NCBI GenBank assembly: GCA_020024475.1
Contig: JAHHTS010000013.1
Span: forward strand, 1 to 39,532
Length of the DNA stretch: 39,532 nt
From: Oscillospiraceae bacterium
GTDB lineage: Bacteria; Bacillota; Clostridia; Oscillospirales; Ruminococcaceae
Reading direction: 5' to 3'
A model generated the notes under the pieces. It was given only the letters and a program-made list of their open reading frames with translations, was not told where the DNA came from and did not search any database. Shown here piece after piece: positions 1-7,996 of the stretch (the first letter of the stretch is position 1; each line of letters opens with the position of its first letter). The translations under genes and the position numbers were made by a program.

Positions 1-545
1 CATATTAAGAATATCCTATTGATTTTTATTTTTAGAATTTTATTGTGCGTATCAATCAGTATGATTTATAGATTGATCAACACTCAACATTCTTTTTAAC
101 CGAAAAAATACATGTAGCAAACTTCTTACTTAATTAATAGGGCATTGAAAAAAGCTGTTTTATATAGCAAATATATAATCTAATAAATACTATTTATTGT
201 TGCAACTATATTGGTACTTCTAAATAATACAGGCAATCTATGATAATCGGACAATATTAGAATTCACAAAATAAACCGTGAATACAGCAATTTAATATAA
301 ATATTTGTTAGCAGCTGTTATCACGGTACCAACTACTAATATCATAATCAGCACTTAAGTAGATTTTATTAATTTTATCATCTGTTTATTGACTTCTTTT
401 TATTATCCACCACTCTTAATTCACATTCCATACACAAATAATACTAATCTCATAAAAATTATATAATGTCAGCAGTATACATATATTTATTCTTATAAAT
501 TATGATAATATTTTGTAATTATTCAGTTTTATAAAATATTTACTT
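1..545. other. gene-free AT-rich stretch
   Basis: No open frame with recognisable protein content was found on either strand, and there is no RNA gene or repeat array that I can identify. Translating the minus strand gives many stops and no domain-like run. It lies downstream of the minus-strand phosphate symporter and may be plain intergenic DNA or the decayed remains of an older gene. Confidence 0.5.
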
Positions 546-557
546 GTATTATAATAA

Positions 558-584
558 AAAGGTTCTGTTTAAAACAGAACCTTT
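558..584 (-). terminator. intrinsic terminator after the Na/Pi symporter gene
   Basis: Perfect 13-bp inverted repeat with arms AAAGGTTCTGTTT and AAACAGAACCTTT and a one-base centre. It begins 26 bases after the symporter stop and is followed on the minus strand by a short T/A-rich run. It would end the ytvI-symporter transcript. Confidence 0.75.
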
Positions 585-610
585 AACTATATAAATTTTA
601 ACTATATCAG

Positions 611-2248
611 TTAATTTGCTGGATACATCGACGAAAATTCTTCAGCAATGTTAAGTAAGTGGTCACCTATTCTTTCAAAATCTGTAAGCATTTCAGCATA
701 AACAACGCTAGATTCCGGTGAACATTTTGTTGTTTTCATTCTATCAAGCTGAGAATTTCGAAATACTTCAGTCATATCATCAATTTCTTGCTCAGCCATA
801 GCTACATTTGCATGCATAGCTGAGGCATCTTCTCTTCTATCACCTTCAAGAAGGTTCATAGAATCCAAAGTAATTCTTTTCATTTCACGCACTTCATTTA
901 TCGCTCTTTCCGATAACGTTGTGTTATTGCTTATAAAGAATTTTGTATAATCAGCAAAGTTGGTTGCGTGATCACCTATTCTCTCAATATTGCCTATAAT
1001 TCTAAAATATCCACTTATTACTTCGCTATCCCTTGCAGGAATATGACTACCAATTACACTAGAAATAAAACTAGAAATGGATGCGTTAAGCTCATCAAGC
1101 TCATATTCATTTTTACGAATTATTTTATCGTATTCATTTGTATTCCCTATAACCGCATCAAAGCTCATTTCTACATTATGTTTAGCAATGTCGTACATAT
1201 AATTTACTTCTTCTCTTATAAGATTTATAGCGATTGCCGATGAACCTACATTATACCCAGCAACTGTCTTTGCTCTTTCTGAAATAGAAATATGATTGTT
1301 ATCATCTTCTATTTTATCTTTGATAATCTTTCTTGAAAAATCAACAAGATGTTTGGTAAAAGGAACCAACATGATTGTTGTAATAACTTTAAAAATAAGA
1401 AAAGCATTAGCAATTTGTGCCTTTGGAGAATATGGAAACATATATTCTATGATTTGGGCAAAAGGAATAAATTGACATGCTATAACAAATACTACTGTAC
1501 CTATAACATTAAATGCTAGATGAATAACTGTTACTCGTTTTGCATTTGCATTTGTACCAATTGAAGCAATTAAAGCAGTTACACACGTACCAATAGCGAA
1601 ACCAAACATTACATACAGTCCATTATCTAGAGTTACAAGACCTGCAGCAGCTAATGCCTGTAAAATTCCAACCGATGCAGAAGATGACTGTATAAGTGCT
1701 GTAAATATTGTACCAACAAGTACACCAATAATAGGATTTTCGAATGTTGTAATTAAATCAATAAATGGTTGATAATTACGAAGTCCTGTCATGGCATCAC
1801 TCATCATGTTCATACCTAAGAAAATAATGCCGAGACCTGCAATGATAGTACCAATATTATTTTTCTTTTCATCTTTTGAAAACATAATAAGTGATACGCC
1901 GGCGAAAGCAATAGCTGGTGCAATATCTCCGATACCTACAGAAAGTAGAATTCCTGTCATTGTTGTACCAATATTGGCCCCCATAATCACACCTACTGTG
2001 TTTTCGAGTGCCATAAGACCGGAATTTACAAAACCAACTAACATAACTGTAGTGGCAGAAGATGACTGAATAACAGCAGTTATAATTGTACCAACCATAA
2101 CGCCTTTAAGCGTGCTTGAAGTAAGTTTTTCAAGTACCTTCTTCATTTTTTCACCGGCGGTAGCTTCCAAACCATCACTCATCATGTGCATGCCATAAAG
2201 AAATAGCGCCAATCCACCGAAAAGTGATAATCCATCATTCAAACTCAT
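611..2248 (-). CDS. Na+/phosphate cotransporter family protein with PhoU-like C-terminal domain
   Basis: Predicted sodium-coupled phosphate transporter of the NptA/YjbB (PF02690) family in the cytoplasmic membrane. The membrane half, about residues 1-310, contains the two family repeats, each with a QSSSA motif (QSSSATT near residue 62, QSSSASV near 188) and a following glycine-rich loop (GANIGTT, GFAIGTC). The cytosolic tail, about 340-545, is a PhoU-like helical domain with two copies of the ERIGDH motif. The length of 545 residues is normal for the two-domain form. The start is supported by AAGGAG upstream. It lies 14 bases after the YtvI-like gene, so the two are probably co-transcribed. 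In this family transport direction (uptake or efflux) cannot be told from sequence. Confidence 0.9.
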   Translation of the reverse strand: MSLNDGLSLFGGLALFLYGMHMMSDGLEATAGEKMKKVLEKLTSSTLKGVMVGTIITAVIQSSSATTVMLVGFVNSGLMALENTVGVIMGANIGTTMTGILLSVGIGDIAPAIAFAGVSLIMFSKDEKKNNIGTIIAGLGIIFLGMNMMSDAMTGLRNYQPFIDLITTFENPIIGVLVGTIFTALIQSSSASVGILQALAAAGLVTLDNGLYVMFGFAIGTCVTALIASIGTNANAKRVTVIHLAFNVIGTVVFVIACQFIPFAQIIEYMFPYSPKAQIANAFLIFKVITTIMLVPFTKHLVDFSRKIIKDKIEDDNNHISISERAKTVAGYNVGSSAIAINLIREEVNYMYDIAKHNVEMSFDAVIGNTNEYDKIIRKNEYELDELNASISSFISSVIGSHIPARDSEVISGYFRIIGNIERIGDHATNFADYTKFFISNNTTLSERAINEVREMKRITLDSMNLLEGDRREDASAMHANVAMAEQEIDDMTEVFRNSQLDRMKTTKCSPESSVVYAEMLTDFERIGDHLLNIAEEFSSMYPAN

Positions 2249-2262
2249 AAATTTTTTTCTCC

Positions 2263-3336
2263 TTATTTAAAAAGCTTAATTTTGCCAGAGTCGTTTAATT
2301 GTTTAATAATAACTAAAGATATAGGAAAGCCAAATAGCCCTATAAATCCCATAAGCCTTACCCCAAGGAACATTGCCATAAGCGTAGCTAATGGGTTAAG
2401 TCCCACTTGTTGTCCCACTATTTTAGGCTCAATTATATTTCTAATTATAGTTATTATAGAGTAAAGAAACAGCAATCCTATTCCAAAAAATGTATTACCA
2501 ATTATTATAGAAATAATCCCCCATGGTATAATAATACCGCCACTTCCTAAAACTGGAAGAATATCAAACACAGCTATAGCCAATGCGACTATAATAGCGT
2601 TTTCGACTCCTAGAAGCATAAGTCCTACTCCTACTTCAAAAAATGTTATAATCATTATAAGTGAATATGATTTAACATACTGAAATAATGCAGTTTTCGC
2701 ATAACTCTCGGCTTCATAAAGAATAAATATCTGTTTCGTTGTAAGTTGTTTTGCTATAAAATATGTTATGTTGTAGTAATCTACTGATATAAAGAACGAA
2801 GCAATAACAGTTATAAGCGTCTTAATGAGCAACGACGGTACTTTTGTAACGAGTGATGACAATTTAGCTATCACAGCTACTGAAAAAGACGAAATAGAAC
2901 TACTTAGATTTTCAACAAACATAACCGAGAAATCTTCCACAGTTGTTTTTATACCTGGATCTATATTTATCAATATATTTTGAAAGCGATCAAGCCATAA
3001 TGTAACAATAGGTGCTAGCTCCTGATTATAATATTCTGGCAAGGCATAAAAAAGATTTCTAATTAGCACAAGTAACTGAAACCCAATTAAAGTAATTATT
3101 CCAACAGTAGTAGCATAAAAAGCAGCTACGCATAGAATAGCTGATACACTACGTTTTATCTTAAACCATACATTTATTTTATTTATTAAAGGTTTTAGTA
3201 AATAAGCTACCGCAAATGCAAGCACGAATGGTGACAAATATTTCCAAAAAAATTTAATAGAAAAAAATGATACTGCAATAATTATTGCATAGTAAAAAAA
3301 ATTAACTAAAAATCGTTTTCTTTTTTCATAAGCCAT
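2263..3336 (-). CDS. ytvI: YtvI-like sporulation membrane protein, AI-2E transporter family
   Basis: Polytopic membrane protein of 357 residues with about eight hydrophobic segments, belonging to the PF01594 (AI-2E/PerM) family. The length and the arrangement of paired N-terminal helices, a central amphipathic stretch (about 115-175) and C-terminal helices containing the VLGSGGIIIPW and PKIVGQQVGLNP segments resemble YtvI of spore formers more than a quorum-signal exporter. Its exact role is not established in the family. A TTGTAT-17-TAAAAT promoter lies just upstream, and the ribosome-binding site is weak (TAGGT). It is followed by the phosphate symporter gene 14 bases on. A general AI-2E family permease is the alternative call. 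Confidence 0.75.
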   Translation of the reverse strand: MAYEKRKRFLVNFFYYAIIIAVSFFSIKFFWKYLSPFVLAFAVAYLLKPLINKINVWFKIKRSVSAILCVAAFYATTVGIITLIGFQLLVLIRNLFYALPEYYNQELAPIVTLWLDRFQNILINIDPGIKTTVEDFSVMFVENLSSSISSFSVAVIAKLSSLVTKVPSLLIKTLITVIASFFISVDYYNITYFIAKQLTTKQIFILYEAESYAKTALFQYVKSYSLIMIITFFEVGVGLMLLGVENAIIVALAIAVFDILPVLGSGGIIIPWGIISIIIGNTFFGIGLLFLYSIITIIRNIIEPKIVGQQVGLNPLATLMAMFLGVRLMGFIGLFGFPISLVIIKQLNDSGKIKLFK

Positions 3337-3359
3337 ATTTTTATACCTACCTATATTAT

Positions 3360-3388
3360 ATTTTAATATATTAAAAGTTCATATACAA
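3360..3388 (-). promoter_or_regulatory. sigma-A type promoter for the ytvI-symporter pair
   Basis: On the minus strand, TTGTAT is followed after 17 bases by TAAAAT, giving a predicted start about 15-20 bases before the ytvI start codon. Just upstream are two tandem copies of TGTAAAATTT (about 3411-3433), whose role is unknown. Confidence 0.5.
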
Positions 3389-3572
3389 GTGTTAAATTTA
3401 ATTAAAAGATTGTAAAATTTGTGTAAAATTTTAATTATATATACAAAATTTAATTAATTATTAGATAACCCACTAAAATGCATATTTTAATGGTTGAGTT
3501 ATATAATTTTCATAATTGTATTAATATTACTATTTATTTTAACAAAATAATATGGTAAAATTATTATAGTAT

Positions 3573-3587
3573 AGTGCAAGTTGCACT
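3573..3587. promoter_or_regulatory. palindrome near the sdaAB promoter, candidate operator
   Basis: Perfect 15-base inverted repeat AGTGCAAGTTGCACT (7-bp arms, one-base centre). It lies directly after -10-like sequences (TAAAAT, TATAGT) and 27 bases before the sdaAB start. The position fits a repressor site or an early transcript hairpin. No matching regulator is encoded next to it. Confidence 0.4.
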
Positions 3588-3614
3588 TATATCCCTATTT
3601 TTTCGGAGGTAAAT

Positions 3615-4286
3615 ATGAATATTAGTTTACTTGATGTTGTAGGACCTGTTATGATAGGGCCTTCGTCGTCTCACACTGCTGGCGCAGCAAAATTATCAAA
3701 GACAGCACTTTTAATATATGATAAAACTTTTGTTAAAGTTAAATTTGGTCTTGGTGGTTCTTTTGCTAGTACATATCGTGGACATTTTACAGATTTTGCC
3801 CTAGTTGCAGGTGCTTTAGGCATGAGCGAAGATGATGAAAATCTTTCTAACAGTTTCGAAATAGCTAGGGAAAAAGGCATTGAATTCGAGTTTTATCCTA
3901 CTGAAATTCCTTCAACATACGAAAATACTGCCAGAATTACATTTATAAATGAAAATAATGAAGAATTTTTTGTTGAAGGCGCATCACTAGGTGGTGGACG
4001 CATTCTTGTAACAAACATCAACGGATTGCCTTGTGAAATAAGTGCGACAAGTCCAACTATTATTGTTCAGCAACAAGATGTAAGTGGTGTCGTTAGTGAT
4101 GTTAGCACAATTCTTGCATATAATAACATTAATATTGGTATCATGAAAGTGAGTCGTACAGGTCGTGGCGATAAAGCTTTCTGTATTATTGAGTGTGATG
4201 ATATCATTCCTGACAATGTTATCAGAGACTTAAAAAGAGTAAACAATGTATTGTCAGTAGTTGTAGTTAACATTTCGGGGGACTAA
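3615..4286 (+). CDS. sdaAB: L-serine ammonia-lyase, iron-sulfur type, beta subunit
   Basis: Small subunit of the oxygen-sensitive [4Fe-4S] L-serine dehydratase, which converts L-serine to pyruvate and ammonia in the cytosol. The N-terminal part has the family motif GPSSSHTAGA (about residues 16-25). The last 75 residues form an ACT domain of the kind that senses amino acids. The 223-residue length is typical of the beta chain in Firmicutes. A strong CGGAGG site precedes the ATG. The alpha subunit gene begins 3 bases after this stop, so the two are translated together. A 15-base palindrome just upstream may control the pair. Confidence 0.95.
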   Translation: MNISLLDVVGPVMIGPSSSHTAGAAKLSKTALLIYDKTFVKVKFGLGGSFASTYRGHFTDFALVAGALGMSEDDENLSNSFEIAREKGIEFEFYPTEIPSTYENTARITFINENNEEFFVEGASLGGGRILVTNINGLPCEISATSPTIIVQQQDVSGVVSDVSTILAYNNINIGIMKVSRTGRGDKAFCIIECDDIIPDNVIRDLKRVNNVLSVVVVNISGD

Positions 4287-4289
4287 ATT

Positions 4290-5156
4290 ATGTATAAAAA
4301 CGCTGAAGAATTGATTAAAATTTGTAAAGAGACAAACAGACGAATTTGGGAAGTTGCTATTGAAAACGAAATTAAACTCACGGGTTTAAGTCGTGAAAAA
4401 GTAATGGATCATTTCGATAATCGTCTTGAAATAATGTTTCATTCAGCTAAAAAAGCTTTAGAGAACAAACAATCCACAAAAGGTGGATTAATTGATGGCG
4501 TTGCAAATTGCCAATATGAGTACTCAAAAAAAGACTCTATTGCTGGTGGATATATAAATTATGTTATGGCTCTTGCATATTCATCTAGTGAAGTAAATGC
4601 TTCAATGGGTAAAATATGTGCAAGTCCTACTGCTGGTAGCTGTGGTATTATGCCTGCTGTTTTACTGGGTGTTATGAAAGATAAAAATATAAGTAGAGAA
4701 AAAACTATTGAAGCTCTTATAACAGCAAGTGCCGTAGGTGCTATTTATACTAAAAATGCTACTGTTGCAGGTGCTGATGGTGGCTGCCAAGCTGAATGTG
4801 GAGTTGCTGCAAGTATGGCTGCTGCAGCTGCAGCATATATGATGGGTGCAAATGATGAAAAATGTCTTGATGCAGCTGGTTTTGCTATGATAAATGTTAT
4901 GGGGCTGGTTTGTGATCCTGTTGCGGGTTTGGTTGCACTTCCTTGTGCACAAAGAAATGCATCTGGGGCTGTAAATGCACTTATAAGTGCAGATATGGCT
5001 CTAGCTGGACAAATAGCACATATTCCATTCGATCAAATTGTAGACAGTATGTTTAAAGTTGGTAAAATGCTTCCACCTCAGCTAAGAGAAACAGCTATGG
5101 GTGGTATAGCAGCAACACCAGCGGGGCAAGCAATTTATAAAGAAATTTTTGGCTAA
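4290..5156 (+). CDS. sdaAA: L-serine ammonia-lyase, iron-sulfur type, alpha subunit
   Basis: Catalytic large subunit of the two-chain L-serine dehydratase. The cysteines expected to hold the [4Fe-4S] cluster are present in the segments CASPTAGSCGIMP (about 110-122), GCQAECG (about 166-172) and VCDPVAGLVALPCAQRN (about 208-224). The length of 288 residues is normal. It directly follows sdaAB (3-base gap, GGGG-rich site in the end of the upstream gene) and ends at a strong terminator shared with the convergent XRE gene. The context of peptidases, a peptide importer and a proline symporter in the same window fits amino-acid fermentation. Confidence 0.95.
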   Translation: MYKNAEELIKICKETNRRIWEVAIENEIKLTGLSREKVMDHFDNRLEIMFHSAKKALENKQSTKGGLIDGVANCQYEYSKKDSIAGGYINYVMALAYSSSEVNASMGKICASPTAGSCGIMPAVLLGVMKDKNISREKTIEALITASAVGAIYTKNATVAGADGGCQAECGVAASMAAAAAAYMMGANDEKCLDAAGFAMINVMGLVCDPVAGLVALPCAQRNASGAVNALISADMALAGQIAHIPFDQIVDSMFKVGKMLPPQLRETAMGGIAATPAGQAIYKEIFG

Positions 5157-5170
5157 ATTAAAATTTATAA

Positions 5171-5206
5171 TCAAAAAGTACCACTAATAAAAGTGGTACT
5201 TTTTGA
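5171..5206. terminator. bidirectional terminator between sdaAA and the XRE gene
   Basis: Hairpin with arms AAAAAGTACCACT and AAGTGGTACTTTTT around a short AT loop. The A-run on one side and T-run on the other let it work in both directions. It is placed between two convergent genes. Confidence 0.9.
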
Positions 5207-5207
5207 T

Positions 5208-5927
5208 TTAATATTTCTTTGAGATATAATAAATTGGTCCAAAAAGTGTAATGAAAAATGGTATCATAAAAATCATACTATTAATACTATTATTTATAAA
5301 CAAAATTAATGGAGAAAGCAACATAGTAACACTTGACCATATTTTAAAATGCTTCAAAATTGGTTGCCAATTTGAGTTATTAAACGAAACTCCCGAAATA
5401 TGTAACCTAATAAAACCATTGGTATAATAGTCTATTTGATTTTCATCATAATACTTAGGTAAGGTCTCTTTTGCAAAAAAGCAAAAATATATTCCGAAGA
5501 AAAAGGCCATAATACCACAAGTAAATCCAAAATTACTTAAATTTATCAATAAAATATCAATCCTAGAAATTATAAATATTTCTAAAATAGTTAAAATCAA
5601 ACATATAATAAATAATTGTCTTAAGCGTATTGTCTCTTTTTTCTCCATATTATTTGCAATAGTAATTATCTGTTTAACAGCTATCTCTTCATTTGAAACA
5701 TTCAAGCTTGATTTTTTACCTTGTAATATTTCAGTGACTGTAACTCCCAGCTTTTCAGATAGTGGTATCAAAATTTGAACATCTGGTATGCTCTGCCCGG
5801 TCTCCCATTTTGAAATAGCCTTATCTGACAAAAATAAATCTTTGGCTAATTCTTTTTGAGTAATGCCTTTTTCTTTTCTCAATTCTGCTATGAATTCACC
5901 GATTTTCTTTTTATCTATATTTTCCAT
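5208..5927 (-). CDS. XRE-family regulator with C-terminal membrane domain
   Basis: DNA-binding protein of 239 residues. Residues about 10-65 form a Cro/C1-type helix-turn-helix (IGEFIAELRKEKGITQKELA, then LSDKAISKWETGQSIPD). A linker up to about residue 100 leads to a hydrophobic C-terminal half with four predicted membrane helices (about 105-125, 128-150, 190-208, 210-230). It is therefore a membrane-tethered repressor-like protein, a form common in Clostridia; its signal is unknown. The start is supported by TAGGAG. The upstream region has a TTGTAA-17-TATGCT promoter with GCTAT/ATAGC boxes over the -10, suggesting autoregulation. It stands alone, convergent with sdaAA. Confidence 0.85.
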   Translation of the reverse strand: MENIDKKKIGEFIAELRKEKGITQKELAKDLFLSDKAISKWETGQSIPDVQILIPLSEKLGVTVTEILQGKKSSLNVSNEEIAVKQIITIANNMEKKETIRLRQLFIICLILTILEIFIISRIDILLINLSNFGFTCGIMAFFFGIYFCFFAKETLPKYYDENQIDYYTNGFIRLHISGVSFNNSNWQPILKHFKIWSSVTMLLSPLILFINNSINSMIFMIPFFITLFGPIYYISKKY

Positions 5928-5944
5928 ATTGAATTCTCCTATGT

Positions 5945-5988
5945 GCTATATTTGTAAATAGCATAACATTCATATAGCTTTTTTACAA
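5945..5988 (-). promoter_or_regulatory. promoter of the XRE gene with candidate autoregulatory boxes
   Basis: On the minus strand, TTGTAA (5983-5988) and TATGCT (5960-5965) are separated by 17 bases. An imperfect inverted repeat with outer arms GCTAT and ATAGC covers 5945-5962, overlapping the -10. A further ATAGC box lies in the spacer near 5974-5978. Confidence 0.45.
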
Positions 5989-6017
5989 CCGATTGTCAGT
6001 AGAGTTTATAAAAAAAC

Positions 6018-6043
6018 AAAACGCAGTAGAATTCTACTGCGTT
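6018..6043 (-). terminator. terminator after glycyl-tRNA synthetase
   Basis: Perfect hairpin arms AAACGCAGTAGAA and TTCTACTGCGTTT, followed on the minus strand by a GTTTTTT run. It begins 18 bases beyond the synthetase stop. Confidence 0.85.
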
Positions 6044-6060
6044 TTTATTATAACATTAAA

Positions 6061-7434
6061 TTAAAATTCAATTCTTTTATTTATATATTCAACAAGATCT
6101 TCAATTTTAATTCTTTCCTGCTGCATTGTATCACGGTCGCGAACTGTTACGCATCCATCTTCTTCACTTTCGAAATCGTAAGTAATACAAATAGGTGTAC
6201 CAATAGCATCTTGACGACGGTAGCGTTTACCAATTGAACCTGAATCATCATAATCTACCATAAAATGTTTCTGCAATGAAGCATAAACTTCACTAGCTTT
6301 CTCATTAAGTTTCTTTGACAATGGAAGAACACATGCTTTGTAAGGAGCAAGCGCTGGATGAAGGTGCAGTACTGTTCTTATATCGCCTTCAGCCAATTCC
6401 TCTTCATCATATGCTTCAACAAGGAAGGCTAGTGCTACACGATCAGCACCAAGTGATGGTTCGATAACATGTGGAATATATTTTGTATTTGTTTCTGGGT
6501 CGAAATATTCGATTGGTTTGCCTGAGTGATTTGAATGCTGAGTAAGGTCGAATGACCCACGATCAGCAATACCCCAAAGTTCGCCCCAGCCAAATGGGAA
6601 CATAAATTCGATGTCTGTTGTAGCTGTGGAATAGTGTGAAAGTTCTTCTGGTGAGTGATCACGCAAACGAAGATCTTCTTCTCTCATACCCAATGAGAGC
6701 AGCCAATTGTAACAGTAAGTTCTCCAATATTGGAACCATTCCATATTTGTACCTGGTTTAATAAAGAATTCAAGTTCCATCTGTTCAAATTCTCTTGTAC
6801 GGAATGTAAAGTTACCAGGAGTAATTTCATTTCTAAAACTCTTACCAACCTGAGCAACGCCGAATGGTAGTTTTCTTCTTGTGGTTCTCTGAATATTTGA
6901 GAAGTTTACAAAAATCCCCTGTGCAGTTTCAGGTCGAAGGAATATTTCATTTTTAGAGTCCTCTGTAACACCCTGATATGTTTTGAACATAAGGTTAAAT
7001 TTACGAATATCTGTAAAATTAGTGCTGCCACAGTTAGGGCAAGTAATGCCTTTCTCTTTAATAAATTCGCTCATCTGCTCATTAGTCCAACCTGCACATT
7101 CATAGCCTGCATCTTCAATAAGCTTATCAGCACGGTGGCGAGTTTTACAGTCTTTGCAGTCCATCAGCGGATCTGTAAATCCACCTACATGACCTGATGC
7201 AACCCAAACCTGTGGGTTCATAAGAATAGCAGCATCAAGACCAACATTGTAAGGTGTTTCTTGAACGAATTTTTTTCTCCATGCAGCTTTAACATTATTT
7301 TTGAATTCTACACCCAATGGACCATAATCCCAAGTGTTTGAAAGCCCGCCATAGATTTCGCTACCTGCGTAGACAAAACCTCTGTCTTTACACAGTGCGA
7401 TAACTTTTTCCATTGTTTTTTCTGTGTTTAACAT
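6061..7434 (-). CDS. glyQS: glycine-tRNA ligase, dimeric class II type
   Basis: Charges tRNA-Gly with glycine in the cytosol. The 457-residue chain matches the single-chain alpha2 enzyme of Gram-positive bacteria rather than the alpha2-beta2 form. Visible features are the N-terminal GFVYAGSEIYGG segment, a zinc-ribbon-like insertion with CKDC (about 95) and CPNC (about 135), the class II core with RPETAQGIFVNF and the motif 3 stretch GADRVALAFL, and a C-terminal anticodon-binding domain from about residue 360. The start is backed by GGAGG seven bases upstream. A TTGACT-17-TATTAT promoter gives a leader of only about 25-30 bases, too short for the T-box that often controls this gene. Confidence 0.96.
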   Translation of the reverse strand: MLNTEKTMEKVIALCKDRGFVYAGSEIYGGLSNTWDYGPLGVEFKNNVKAAWRKKFVQETPYNVGLDAAILMNPQVWVASGHVGGFTDPLMDCKDCKTRHRADKLIEDAGYECAGWTNEQMSEFIKEKGITCPNCGSTNFTDIRKFNLMFKTYQGVTEDSKNEIFLRPETAQGIFVNFSNIQRTTRRKLPFGVAQVGKSFRNEITPGNFTFRTREFEQMELEFFIKPGTNMEWFQYWRTYCYNWLLSLGMREEDLRLRDHSPEELSHYSTATTDIEFMFPFGWGELWGIADRGSFDLTQHSNHSGKPIEYFDPETNTKYIPHVIEPSLGADRVALAFLVEAYDEEELAEGDIRTVLHLHPALAPYKACVLPLSKKLNEKASEVYASLQKHFMVDYDDSGSIGKRYRRQDAIGTPICITYDFESEEDGCVTVRDRDTMQQERIKIEDLVEYINKRIEF

Positions 7435-7465
7435 TTTATTCCTCCATTAAATGTACTATTTATAT

Positions 7466-7494
7466 ATAATATACTTTATTATAATTTTAGTCAA
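7466..7494 (-). promoter_or_regulatory. promoter of glycyl-tRNA synthetase
   Basis: On the minus strand, TTGACT and TATTAT are separated by exactly 17 bases, about 30 bases before the start codon. This is one of the best promoter matches in the window. Confidence 0.65.
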
Positions 7495-7618
7495 GCAATT
7501 AAATTTTTTAAGTTTAAATATTAAAATTTCACTTTTAAACTATATTAAAAATATTATTTTTATGGTACAATTAGATTTAATTGCATATTATAATTATACA
7601 TATAAAATTGGTGAAGTA

Positions 7619-7996
7619 ATGAGTAATTTAAAAAAAACAGCACAATCAGTAAATAAAAAATTAGGAGCAATGTTTATAGCCCTTCATAGAAAAGACACGC
7701 CTTTATATGCTAAAATTGCTTGTGGTCTTTGTGTATATTATGCCTTATCTCCTATCGATATAATACCAGACTTTATACCTATTTTAGGTTCTATCGATGA
7801 TATTATAATACTTCCGTTTCTAATGTGGCTTTCATTTAAAATGGTCCCTTCTGAAATTATGAATGAGTGTCTTGAACAGTCTGATGAAATATGGGCTAAA
7901 GGTGATGAACGAAAGTTGAGATACGCTATACCTATTTTCATATTATGGGGTATTGTATCTATTCGGATTATAATAAGAATATTAAAATTTATATAG
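7619..7996 (+). CDS. YkvA-like DUF1232 membrane protein
   Basis: Small membrane protein of 125 residues from the chosen ATG at 7619, which has GGTGAAG upstream. An in-frame extension back to 7451 lacks a ribosome-binding site and reads as low-complexity AT-rich sequence. The core matches DUF1232 (PF06803, YkvA): YYALSPIDIIPDFIPILGS followed by IDDIIILPFL, about residues 40-72, and a second hydrophobic helix at the C-terminus. Function in this family is unknown. It is transcribed divergently from glyQS and ends at a strong terminator that overlaps the tail of the MFS relic. Confidence 0.85.
   Translation: MSNLKKTAQSVNKKLGAMFIALHRKDTPLYAKIACGLCVYYALSPIDIIPDFIPILGSIDDIIILPFLMWLSFKMVPSEIMNECLEQSDEIWAKGDERKLRYAIPIFILWGIVSIRIIIRILKFI

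Noticed and set aside
7435..7618. T-box riboswitch in front of glycyl-tRNA synthetase
   Set aside because: No TGGNACCGCG-like T-box sequence is present, and the strong promoter at 7466-7494 leaves a leader of only about 25-30 bases.
7451..7618. Upstream extension of the YkvA-like protein
   Set aside because: The extra 56 residues read as translated AT-rich spacer and include the divergent glyQS promoter; the ATG at 7619 has a ribosome-binding site and the family's usual length.
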